The notes beneath the pieces were generated by a model that had not been told where the DNA came from, did not search any database, and saw nothing but the letters and a program-made list of their open reading frames with translations. A program made the position numbers and the translations under genes. This document shows positions 45,780-56,708 of a DNA stretch of 64,000 nucleotides, one piece after another. Origin of the DNA: Rhexocercosporidium sp. MPI-PUGE-AT-0058 (taxonomy: Eukaryota; Ascomycota; Leotiomycetes; Helotiales); the NCBI GenBank assembly GCA_020746875.1, contig JAGTJL010000003.1, forward strand, positions 1,922,001-1,986,000, read 5' to 3'. Position 1 is the stretch's first letter, and each line of letters begins with the position of its first letter.

Positions 45780-46959
45780 TCATTCAACGCCAATTACCTC
45801 CTTCAACAATCCCGTCTCGGTATCCTGTACAAAGCCCAAGATCTGCATCCCCTTAAAGAAAGGACTGTCCTTCAACATCGCCACGTCCTCCTTAACACTC
45901 TCATCCGGACTACCTTCATCAGCCACCATGCCCTAGTCCCCATTCCACTCCAAACCACCCCAATCTCCAGAAAGCAACGCAGAAAAAATAAGGAAACTCA
46001 CCTCACAAAAGCCCCAAACCTCACCCCCTCCAAGACCCTCTCCACCTCCCCATCCTTGCCCTCAACACTCCCCCTCAAAGCCTCCCTAATCCCCTCCTCA
46101 TCCGCAGTCTGCAAACCGCAATCCGTATGATGCACCACCATAATAACGCCTTTCTTGCCCGCATTACCTACAGCAGAGAGGACGAGAAGGGTGGACATGG
46201 CGGCGTGGACTCGGCCGCCTGCTGTGCGGACTACTGTTGCTTCTGTGTAGCTGTTAGAGACGAGGGAAGTGGGTGACAGGGTAGATCGGAGGGATAAGGT
46301 GGATAAGGTGGATGAGAGATGTGAAGGACGAGAAGAGGGACAGGGACTTACTGCTGGATGAATCCATACCAAGGAATTCTTCTGGTGTTACACGGGGATC
46401 TGTACATGCCACTATTCACACCCTCTCATGTCAGGAAAGCATCCTAGCATCTCAACACTTCGATCTTCGACTTGCCCACATCCCTCATCCCTCATACAGT
46501 ATTCCCCATCTTCAAGCCATTGACAACCTTCAAGCCCAAACAAACCCACCAGACTTCACCATCACCAAGAAGAACACAAACGAGAACAAGAACGAAGAAA
46601 ACCCGAACCCTTGATGATACCAACAAGTTCCCTCCAAAAAGAAGACAAACAACAGAACCAAGAAGTCTCAAGGGGAAAAACACGCACCAACAATAACCGT
46701 CCCATCCCCCCTCTCCCTCCCCCTCCTCTGCATATCCACAAAAGCAACCGGCGGTACATAATCCTCCCTCCCAGCCCATTCCCTTCATCACCCCAATTAC
46801 GCATTAGCGCAGGTCAAACAACTCAAAGAACAACCAGTCCCGGTCTCAGTCCCCAACCCAAGGAATCCAGTACAAATGAGAGATGAGATGAGGGGATGAA
46901 TGGACGGACGGATGGACACACCTATTCCTCTCCAAGTACGCCTTAATCCTAGGATCCAT
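45780..46959 (-). CDS. Beta-class carbonic anhydrase
   Basis: Five exons: 46959-46922, 46782-46688, 46411-46352, 46242-46002, 45909-45780. All phases close, giving 187 residues. It interconverts CO2 and bicarbonate. Zinc-site residues are in place: C47 with the D49/R51 dyad in ACTDPRV, then H103 and C106 in VHHTDCG. RTAGGR (70-75) and the C-terminal SVKEDVAMLKDSPF are also family hallmarks. The protein is short, like the small fungal cytosolic beta-carbonic anhydrases, with no targeting peptide evident. The start at 46,959 was chosen over an in-frame upstream ATG at 47,094 because the intervening residues are unlike the family. Intron 2 (276 bp) is long for this locus. It is convergent with the Arl3-type gene, about 200 bp away. 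Confidence 0.83.
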
Positions 46960-47093
46960 ATCCAACAAACCCAACCATACAAAAGCCCTCCTTACAACAC
47001 CTCGGCGTCGACTAGCAAGCAGCAAGAATCTCACTCCCAGGAATAAAGAAGACAGCTCGAATCTCAAAACCCGAATAAATCTATCGAAACACA

Positions 47094-47121
47094 ATATCCG
47101 ATATCCGATATCCGATATCTG
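47094..47121. repeat. Tandem repeat ATATCCG, four copies
   Basis: Three perfect 7-bp units and a fourth with one change (ATATCTG). It lies about 135 bp upstream of the carbonic anhydrase start codon, possibly in its promoter or 5' leader. Confidence 0.7.
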
Positions 47122-47725
47122 ACAATCCCTCCCCTACACTACCCCCAAAAATAAAAATAAAATAAAATAAAAATCCAGCTCGTCGGGTCAGCCCCTCCCC
47201 CACCCCACGTTCCCAACCAACCACCGACAGTACCGTACCGTACCCGACTTTCCTTATCTCTCTGCATGGGAAGCAATCCGAATCCGTGCCGAAAGGCGAA
47301 GGAAGGTACCTTATCCCACTACTCTACAGTACTAGCGCCTACTACATATCGCTTGCTAATCGCTAATCGTTGCTAGTGAGGGGTGAAAAGATACTTACTG
47401 TGCTGTACTATGCCTAGACCCTGGACTAGATACCGATAGGAGATAGGAGATTGAAAAGAGGGAGGGGAGGAGTGAGGGGTAGTTGTGCGCGCATGGGAGT
47501 GTGGAGGGTATGAAATAGCATGTCTTACATTTTCAGCTCTGGGGTGTGGGTGTGTATGGGTGTGTATGGGTGTGCGGAAAAGTCAATTACGGAGAGGGGG
47601 GTCCTTGGGAAAAGCGGGTTTGTTATGTAACTTCTCTCTCGAAGTTGGTGGGATGTGGACTTCATATTTTAATCATCACGAGAACTCGGGAGGAGATCAG
47701 GAAGTAGAAAGGCTTTGATCCGAAT

Positions 47726-47765
47726 TGGATTGTATTGGATTGTGCTGGATTGCACTGGATTGCTC
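47726..47765. repeat. Tandem repeat of about 10 bp, four copies
   Basis: Units TGGATTGTAT, TGGATTGTGC, TGGATTGCAC and TGGATTGCTC follow one another. The constant half TGGATTG could be a clustered binding site or a simple slippage repeat. Confidence 0.65.
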
Positions 47766-48450
47766 TTATTCACTATCTGCTGTAGAGACTCTCTATCCTT
47801 CCGTAGATGTCATCAGCATCAATTCCACATTAACATCACACCCGCCATCGTCCCGCCGCCAATTCCCCTCCGAAATCCATCCATTCATATTAAACCACAC
47901 ACCAAAAACGCCAGAATCATTCCTTCCCTCACCTCCCTTCAATCAAACCCTCGAATCCACAAGAACGCCAGAACTACCCGCATTGTCCCATCCCATCCCA
48001 TTCGAACCATCTATCGCATCGCTAAATCAGCAGAGAACAACCACCCAATTCCCAATTTGTAATCTCATCTCATCCCAAAGGGATCCAGTTGTGATAAAAA
48101 GATAAGGCAGGCCGGGTTGGGCCTGTGAAAACCAAAAGTCAGAAAACACGTAAGACGCACGCTAGCAACGCAATCTGTGGTATCTGTGTTCCGAAAGATT
48201 AGGATTCGCCGTAAGATTCAGCGTGTGCTGTAGAGTACCCGTCCATCGGCCGTTCATTCTTCTCTGTTGTGTTGTATGATTTGAAAATGATCTCTAACTT
48301 CATAAAGACGTAGGGCCGTAGAGCTCGAAGATCGAGTTCATCCATAGAATAGAGATCGAAAATCAAATTCAGTCGTTCAATCGTTTCTAAATCGGGCCGT
48401 GTCGTCGTGAAGTGGCAACGTATGTATCCTGCATCTCATGTGCTGCTCGT

Positions 48451-49702
48451 TCAAAAGGTGCTCCAGTTCCAATCCCTAGGTACGCTTGCTCCCAGACTCT
48501 CTGGAATGCCTGTATTCTTTTGTCCAAAGACACTGCCAATGCGGCTGATACGGGTGCCTGCACAGCTCACGGTAGGTGTGGTGGGTGTGTCCTGTTCGTG
48601 GGAACTCTCACTGTTCGAGCGACTTGAACGAGCGATCCTCCATCTCAAGTAGTCGGTGTAGCAGTGTTCACATGCACGGACTTTGGCGCCTTCAGGGTGG
48701 TAGTTGGCATCTTGATCCAGAGGGATAGCGTGGCTTGAGTGTCTGTCGCAGAATATGTTGCCGCATCGTCGACAATGATGTTTGCGAGAGAGGAAGCCGA
48801 AGTAGACTTGGCATGTTGTATCATCACATACAACGGATTCGCAGTCGGGCTGCAGCGGAAAACGCAATTAGCATGAAATACGTAATGGTAATTGGAATGA
48901 GACAATGAGAGCCAAAGGGTTTCGGGCGTGAGCATATGCAATGTCCTAAAAAAATCTGCAGGGCACGCGAGCGGTTGTTTGGCCAAGCGATGCGCTGGGA
49001 ATGTTTGTTGCATGGGTTCATCCCCCATCGCAACTATATTTCAGCACGCAATACCCCTCAAGGTATCGCGACATCAACATTGACCATAAAAACCCAGGCG
49101 TATCCCCACAGTTCTGTGCTTGTGCAGAGTGCGACTTCAGAGAAATTCTGCTAACATACCTTCCAGTGTTCTCTCGAAGGCAATCCCTTGACCTTTCCAA
49201 ACCCCTCCAATCCCTCAGAACTCCATTCAGCTTCGACTATTGCGCCCAATCCAAACTTGCCGCTGTCACCAGTAGAGCGTCTGCTAAGCGTCCGCAAAAC
49301 TTCTGAGTCGTCGAAACTGTTGCTCTTGCTGTGTGGCGGGGTTAAGGGTGATTGTCTGGCTGTTCTCTTGGGTGGATCTGTCGGTCGCAATACTGCTGGC
49401 ACATAGAGGGGGGACTTTGGTGGGCGCAGCTGCCGAGTATGAGCTGAAAGATGCGGAGGAACGCCTGCTCGTGGAGACGTGGGAGAGGTATTACTGGGCG
49501 TAGCGGTCGCAGAGTTGATCGGGGAGGTTTGTTGTGAGTTGAAGAGACTATACTGAGTCGGCGACGCTGTGAACTGTTGCACAGGCATCGCGAAATCTGT
49601 TGCCATAGTTGTTGTAAATTTCTGAGACTTTTCGAGATTATCGTCTGACGTGGTAGAGGAGGTAGGGCGGAGGATCTGCTGAACCTGCTTCTCGAGAAAC
49701 AT
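48451..49702 (-). CDS. FYVE zinc-finger protein
   Basis: Two exons: 49702-49160 and 48849-48451, giving 313 residues if the first ATG is used; a second ATG (MATDFAMPVQQF) 32 codons later is equally possible. Residues 30-170 are a Ser/Thr/Pro/Gln-rich low-complexity region. A C-terminal FYVE domain (about 180-250) follows. It contains WKPD (the WxxD motif, 180-183, split by the intron), SRKHHCRRCG (the basic R/KHHCR motif that grips phosphatidylinositol 3-phosphate), and VRACEHCY (the RVC motif). The first Cys pair is spaced C-x4-C (CDDTTC) instead of C-x2-C. The eight zinc ligands otherwise look complete. It is expected on endosome or vacuole membranes. The 310-bp intron is long for the region but is supported by the regenerated WxxD motif. 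Confidence 0.85.
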
Positions 49703-52700
49703 TCAGAAGGGCGACGGGAGTTGGTGTGCAGGGAAACTGAGCATAAGATTGGGCAAGATCGGAAGGCGAATTATCGCGACAATGCGACAAGAGCTTGGTG
49801 CCACTGTCAGCTCACAGAGTCAGAGTCAGAATCCGGATATCATAGGCCTAGCGAGTGATACAGCCTTGTCGGAGTTGTTGCCGTACAATGGGACAAGAGC
49901 AGCAAGAGTGGGCAAACCAAGGACCACACGTTCCTGGCAGGACTCTTCAATTCCACGAGTCGAATGGTCTGCGGATAAGGAGCGAGGAGGAGTGAGGTAA
50001 GAGTGTGTGCAAGTGATGCTCGAGTGTGTGACGTCGGGAAGTTGCTGCAGATGTATTATCGTGGTTTGCACCTGCTCCTGGTCGTGCTTCTGCTCCTGGT
50101 GTTTTGGTACTGCGAGAGAGACGAGGTTCTGGACTCGGCCCGCGCCTAAGATGACGAAGGCGTTGATAAGCCTCGTGGGAATTGCTCAATCAAGCACACG
50201 GGGAAACGATGAGGCGATTGTAGACGAGGTGAGTCTGGATAAAAGTGGTTGCACAAGCAAAGTTGGGTTTCTTGGTTTGTGAGAGCGAGGTGAGGGAGTA
50301 GTCGGGGTTCGTTAGGTTGTCAATATGAACTTCACCGCGGGACAGTTGAAGGAGGGCAGGAGGACATGGATGGATGATGGAGGGTCCTCCCCTCGGTGCA
50401 AGTACATAATAGCTGCAAAGTATCGTAGCACTAGGTCCGCGCCTTCAGTTGATAATGATCTCAGTGGGCCATAATTATCAACGGTCTGCGTGTGATTCGC
50501 CGGTGCTGGGGTAGTTCTGCGCAGGGATATGGGGCAACATCGGAGCGAGCGCATCTCGCAACGATCCTGATCCTGGCAGTTAGTTACTTTGTAGTTAGTC
50601 AGTCAGTTAGTTCGGGAGGGACAGTAAAGTGGTTCAGCCTTTCGTTCAGGGTAGCAGGGCAGGGCAGAAGCAGTGCCATCGCATCGGCTTATGCGGCAAC
50701 AGGCGGCCTTCGACGCCATCTGGCGGTAAGCTTCAGCGCTTCAGCCACAGCGCACGTGCAAGTACAAGTGCAGGTGCGGTTCTCCCTCCCATTCTGCAGC
50801 AGGAGGTGGGTTGAGGCAGAGATTCCATTCTCGAAAAGAGCATGTCTCACCCCCCGTCCACGATATCCGTCTTCATTCAGCCGCATACTCAACCCCCCAC
50901 CCCGTACTGTACCATATAGTAGAAGTACTTACTGTACGAAGACGTGAACGATAAATAATCGGCCCAATTGGAGCGGCAGTCGGACAAGGCCTGCGCTGCG
51001 TATCGATAATCTCGATTTCTTTCTTGATCGTCTCGCTCGTCCACAAGCAGTTTAGCAGCCTCACTCTTAGGCCTGCAAGTCTGCGACCCGCCGACAAAAA
51101 CTGTCGCGTGTGCATCAGGCTAAAAGTCTCGGCCAAGGGTCCTGAGTGGCTGTCACTGGCTGGCCTGCCCGTTCTTATCGCAGTGAAATGAGTGGTCAGA
51201 AGCACCGGTGACAGTCTGCACTCAGTCTGCAGTCTGGCCGAGGGGCAAGTGAAGGAAGAGCCTGTCAAAGCTGGTGGGTGGGTGGATGATGCTTGAAGCC
51301 GGTGGGGCAGGAGAACAGACTCTCCCAAGCAGCACAGCCAGTGGACGCTCAGCAAAGAGAGGCGACGAGGCGATTACTGGAATCTAATCTTACCGGTTTG
51401 CTGCTGCATCCATGTTGCAGCACTACGAAAACCGTTGATGCTCATCCAAAAGAGATCATTGCCAGTTCGAGGATGGGCCCGAACAAGACAACCAAACGGA
51501 CAGAGGCTCAACTGAATCAACGCCTAGAAACCTTCCTCATCAGCCTCCCACTTTTGACTCTCGACATCCTGCTTGAAAACCCTCCTGAAAGGACGAATCT
51601 GACTCGTGTCTGCGCATCCTCCTCCATTGGCGGTGAGGTGCGAAATTTGCCCCCTTTGGGAAAAGGTCACCACAAACGCCGTCATAGGATCGCTGCCCTC
51701 AATTTATTAATGGCACGCGAACAAGCCCGCTATTCGGCCGCGAATCCATGCAGCTAAACTCAATTGATGATCAGGCGAACTGCCCTCGGCTATTGAAGGC
51801 TGCAGGTGCATGGAAGTTGTTCTGTGGCTGAGAGATCGAGGTCGCGATCGAGGATGTCGTTCAGCTTCATGTACCTCCGTCTCCGTCGTCCAAATGGAGG
51901 TGGCTTCGTCCTGCATTAATCTATCACTCCTGGGACGCAGGCGCATCTCTCGGTATCTCTGGGGAAATGTACCGATATTTGTGGGGAAGCTAGGGGTTTT
52001 GCCATGTTTGAGATCTCAGAAGTCTGGCTAAAGACCAAAAGGTGTGGCAGCCACAGAACTTCAAAGGGACTTGAATGGTGCGTCTCTGCGAGAGGTTCAC
52101 CGGCAATTACGGACGCGGTAGATTTTGGCGAGTCCAAGGGAATCCAATATTCCGTGGATGGGAGTCTTCGCGGTACTTTGGACGGTTACACAAGTTGACC
52201 TGGTGTGGTGTGATGGGAGTATCATTGTAACTGACACCGGGGATACTTTCATGGGCGAGAAAGGAATCTACGAGGTACGGTCACTTTTCAAGGCTATATC
52301 GAGGTGGTTGACCGGACCGTCGAGGATAAATGTCTGGTCCTGCATCGTGCTCCTTGATCTCAATTCCTCAACAGGCATATAGTACCCTATAATAAGCAGA
52401 TGTTTTTTTATTATAACAGAACCGACATCAAATGTCGTGGCAAACATCTCGGACAGCGGTATGCTATACATGAACTTTCCCATCATGGTATCAACAAGCG
52501 AGAAAGGTCAACAACAAAAAGAGATTTGGACTGTAATTGGCTGGAGGTGCTCCCCCTCAATATGGGTAAAGTCCAATTTTGGATGATCCTGCAAATCTCA
52601 CAATCCGATATGAGATGGAGTGAAACGTCCGGGGCATCTGTGATTCATGGGTTCTCATTCTGGAATCGAAATAGAATCATGGAGGCAATGGAGCTTTGCC

Positions 52701-53656
52701 CTGGACTCGATAAGATCTTCACAACACTCGGTGATTATCCGGCATCGTCCTCGGCCAGGCGAAATCTGACATCTGGTGGCGATAGATACCACACTCTTCC
52801 CTTCAGCAAGTGCCGATCTCTGTTTGAAGCATTTGAGGCGACTTTGATTGTAGGATGAAGTCCAACCTTACTGGACGAAGTCCATCTCTTCTCTGATACT
52901 GGCCATGATGAGATGAGGCGAAGTCTAGCACTGATGAGGCTGCCAAAGATTACGCGCACGTGATAGCCACCAAGCGACAAGGTGTTCAGTGACATTGTCG
53001 ACGTTGAGAGATACGTGTGAGGGGAGTGAGAAGGTTCCATATTTAAATACTTCTTCAAACATGGCAATCGCATCGGAATATCTTTTGTCCTTCAACGATT
53101 TATCAGGGCGCACTGCGAACATCTTGGGGTGGATGCAAGCGAAAGTTCGCTGTGTCTTCGTTAGCTTCAAGCCCCCAGCTAACTGTATTTACTCTTGATT
53201 ACAAGTCCACATATCAGTCTGTGAGATGATGAGTATTCCAGAGGTCGTATCTCTGACTGTTTCCCTATGCAAGAAATCCATATGAGCCCAGCAGGAGTGC
53301 ATTCGGCATTCCTGTTCTAACATTCTGGGTAACACCAAGCTCCCGCTAGCCCCCGCCGTCAGTCTAGCGTCGTCAGCTCTGCACGTTCATTTGCTGTCTC
53401 GAATCTACACAGACCCTCGGTATCCACCTGTTTGACGACGAGAACGTTCACGAGCAAGATGTCCTCATTTCTCCAAACCCCCAGACTCAACTCGGGTATC
53501 TCACATCAGAATAGCTTACTCTATCTGGGGAGCTGTGGATACATCCATCCTTTCTCCCTTAATCGTTTACCACCCCGGATTTCCTGTGGATATACCTATT
53601 CTCCAAGCTTAGAGGAGCTGAGGCACAGCAAACTCTCGTGACGAAGAAACAACAAG
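49703..53656. other. Intergenic region of about 4 kb without a supported gene
   Basis: I read both strands. ORFs such as 51,293-51,757 (+), 52,400-52,858 (+) and 52,925-53,170 (-) are moderately long but overlap each other in opposite directions, have no domain and no consistent splice structure. The first 1.5 kb is likely the promoter and leader of the FYVE gene; a CAAGTACAAGTGCAGGTGC run is near 50,759. The last few hundred bases precede the alcohol oxidase. A decayed gene in 52,270-53,170 cannot be excluded. Confidence 0.4.
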
Positions 53657-56106
53657 ATGTCGTCCAAAGTAATCCAAGTCGTTGGGCATCTCCCAACACT
53701 CCTTCCAGATGGACCAGAAGAAGGGCCATTTACAGATGCGAATTGGATTACCTTGCTAGCTATAATGGATACGGTCATCCCCTCCATTACAAGAGAAAAA
53801 TCCACCAGCAGCATTGAATCTAACCAGAGAACAATATCCGAGGAGGAATACCAAACAACAGTCACCCACCTAAAAGAGACTGTTGTTGATCCACCAAATA
53901 CCAAAGACCTGGACGAGTTCCTCGCCGAGCGAGCCTCGGATGCACCGGGATTCCAGCAACTGCTCAGACGCTCACTCGTTTTCTATGCACCCGAAAAGGC
54001 GAGAAAAGGGCTTGGCTTCATACTCTCCGCTCTGAAGTACATTTCCCATTCTCACACAATTCAAGTCCCAAAATGAAAATCCAGAACTAACCTCTCCCAA
54101 GCACACAACTCGGATCTCGCATCCTCACAGGCTACACAACACCATTCCACTGCCAGCCCATCCTCATCCGAGAAGAAATCCTCGAAAGATGGCGCCTCTC
54201 GTATCTCCCGCCACTAAACGTCGTCTACAAGTCAATGGCAGCAACAGCCAAAAACATCTGGCTCAGAACCAGTCCTACCCTCCCTAACGTCTCTGGATAC
54301 CCACCCATCCCAGAGCACTTCAAGCCCAAATCAAGTCACGAGTACAATTTCTTGCAATTCCCTCCAGGTGAAGAGCCAGAAACTATCGAGACAGACGTCG
54401 TGATTGTTGGCTCTGGCTGTGGAGGAGCTGTCTGCGCCAAGAACCTCGCGGAGGCAGGCCATCGAGTGCTTGTGGCCGATAAAGGGTATCATTTCCCTGC
54501 AACACAGCTACCAATGACAGAAGAAGCAGGTGGGATTCATCTGTACGAAAACGGCGGAGCTGTTCAGAGCGACGATGGGTCAACAGTCATTGTAGCAGGC
54601 AGTAGCTGGGGCGGAGGCGGCACTGTCAACTGGTCCGCAAGTCTGCAAACTCAGAATTTCGTCCGCAAAGAGTGGGCTCAGGATAGAGGACTTACATTCT
54701 TCGAGACGGCGGGGTTTCAGAATTGTCTTGATAGGGTGTGTGATCGAATGGGTGCTTCGACGGAACATATTCGTCATAATCACGGGAATCGAGTGCTTCT
54801 AGAGGGGTCGAGGAAGTTGGGATATCATGCCAAAGCGGTACCACAGAACACTGGTGGTACAGAGCATTATTGCGGACATTGCACCATGGGGTGTGGTTCT
54901 GGACAGAAGCAAGGCCCGGTTGTGGCTTGGCTGCCAGATGCTGCGAAAGCTGGAGCAGAATTCATGGAGGGGTTCGCAGTCGACCATGTCATATTTGACG
55001 AGTCATCCGGCGTCAAGAAAGCAGTAGGTGTGAAAGGTAAATGGGTCTCTAGAAATGCAAATGGAGGTGTTGAAGGGCCGTTGTCAGGACGGACAATGCG
55101 AGAAGTTATTATCCGAGCGAAGAAAGTCATTATATCATGTGGCAGTCTATGGAGTCCCATCGTTCTACTCAACAGCGGCTTGACAGTTCGTTGCTCGTCT
55201 CAACCAAACACGACCCTAGCTAACCTGACCAGAACCCGCATATCGGACGAAACCTATACCTTCATCCGGTCAATACAATAAACGCGGTATTCAAAGAAGA
55301 CGTCCGACCATGGGAAGGTATTTCTCCTTCCTATCCCTTCCCTCCTTCCACCCATATCCCACGCAAAAGCCCTACTAACACCCCCTTCCCACCCAGGCGG
55401 AATTCTCACCAGCGTCTGCACCACCTTCGAAAACCTCGACGGTCTCGGCCACGGCGCAAAGCTCGAAGCAACAATCATGCTCCCCTCCCTCAACCTAGTC
55501 CTCCACAACTGGACCAACGGCCTCCAATACAAAACCGCGGCCCTCAAATTCCGCCACACAAACGGCTACATTTCCATCGCCCGCGACCGCGACCCAGGAC
55601 GCGTGTACAAAGACGCCATCAGCGGGTGCCCTCGGGTGCAGTACACGCCTAGTGTGTTCGATCGCGGTAACATTCTAGAGGGTGTCACTGCGTTGGTGAA
55701 GATCGCGTACGTGGAAGGTGCGACGGAGATCCATGTTGCGAATTCAGGGGTCAAGCCATTTATTAGAGATGCGTCGCCTTCGCCTGAAGATGTCGATATC
55801 GATGCGGGGATAACGGATCCGGCATTCACGGCCTGGGTTGAAGATCTCAAACGCATAGGCAATAAACCGCCCATGGCGGCTTATGCGTCTGCTCATCAGA
55901 TGGGCTCGAATAGGATGAGTGTGCTGCCGCAGGATGGCGTTGTAGATCCCCAGGGCAAGGTCTGGGGGACGGAGGGACTGTATGTTGCGGATGCGAGCGT
56001 GTTCCCTAGTGCGAGTGGTGTTAATCCTATGGTTACGAATATGGCGATTGCGGATTTTATTTCGAGGGGTGTTGGGAGGGAGTTGAGTGCTGAGAAGGAC
56101 AGCTGA
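53657..56106 (+). CDS. Long-chain fatty alcohol oxidase (GMC family)
   Basis: Four exons: 53657-54036, 54102-55185, 55233-55317, 55397-56106. Phases close to 752 residues. It is an FAD enzyme that oxidises long-chain alcohols to aldehydes with O2, forming H2O2, normally in peroxisomes or the ER during omega-oxidation and alkane/wax use. The flavin-binding VVIVGSGCGGAVCAKNLAEA is at about 226-245. EHYCGHCTMGCGSGQKQG is a Cys-rich segment shared by fatty alcohol oxidases. The C-terminal AYASAHQMGSNRMS and GLYVADASVFPSASGVNPM hold the catalytic His and the second GMC signature. The N-terminal 170 residues match the extra membrane-associating domain of this family. Codon use switches from C-ending in the start of exon 4 to G/T-ending after about 55,640. 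Confidence 0.88.
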
Positions 56107-56708
56107 GATAGGAAAGGGGAAAAGGGCGAGATCTAGCTAGGGCTGCTTGGAATGGTAGTGCTTGAAAGGTGACCCAAAAATAATATAGTATACCTTGGCC
56201 CGTTCATCTCTTCTCAACATTCAGAATACAGCCGTTCGTCCCCTGCGTTCATTTATAGACTTCCCATGCCATTCAAATCTTTACTGCAGTACAACATAAC
56301 TCGACACCCAAGAAAGGGGCTTGCTCGCTTAAGCAAACATCTCCACTATTTTTCCGACGACGGAGGTAGGTAAAATCTCTTTCTCCTAACATTGCTTAAT
56401 ACTTATCAACTAAAGACAAAACGAAAGGGAATGTTCTTTTGTATTGAGAACAGGTCGATTAGCTATACTTATACATTAGAAGCATGATGGAAGGTTGGCA
56501 TCTTGTTGGTACTCGGGTATGCAAGGTCTTCCTATACACTTGCGGCTTATCATAAGCGCAAGGAAAAATCTATTGATCATATCAGAGAAATTTCTTCCAT
56601 TTCGAACCCACGCAACTTCACAGCTTCTCCCTCTAGAAACTCACAAAATCGTAAAACGACTTGAACATGATCCATCCCTCCCGACAAATCCTCGACGCCA
56701 ACACCGAC
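56107..56708. other. Convergent intergenic region
   Basis: The 3' flanks of the alcohol oxidase (+) and the RING-like membrane protein (-). Nothing else seen; the ORF at 56,495-56,842 is antisense to the latter gene's end. Confidence 0.5.

Larger units (their letters stand above)
46960..48450. other. Intergenic region with several short tandem repeats
   Basis: Upstream flank of the carbonic anhydrase gene and 3' flank of the FYVE gene. It holds ATATCCG x4 (47,094-47,121), A/T homopurine runs (47,148-47,172), TACCGTACCGTACC near 47,230, a GTGTATGG repeat near 47,550-47,575, and a 10-bp tandem at 47,726-47,765. No gene recognised on either strand. Confidence 0.45.

Noticed and set aside
51293..51757. 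154-codon plus-strand ORF as a gene
   Set aside because: No domain, no hydrophobic or structural pattern, overlaps ORFs on the other strand, no splice signals that extend it.
52400..52858. 152-codon plus-strand ORF as a gene
   Set aside because: Equally open frames on the minus strand. Neither has a recognisable family, so coding status is undecided.
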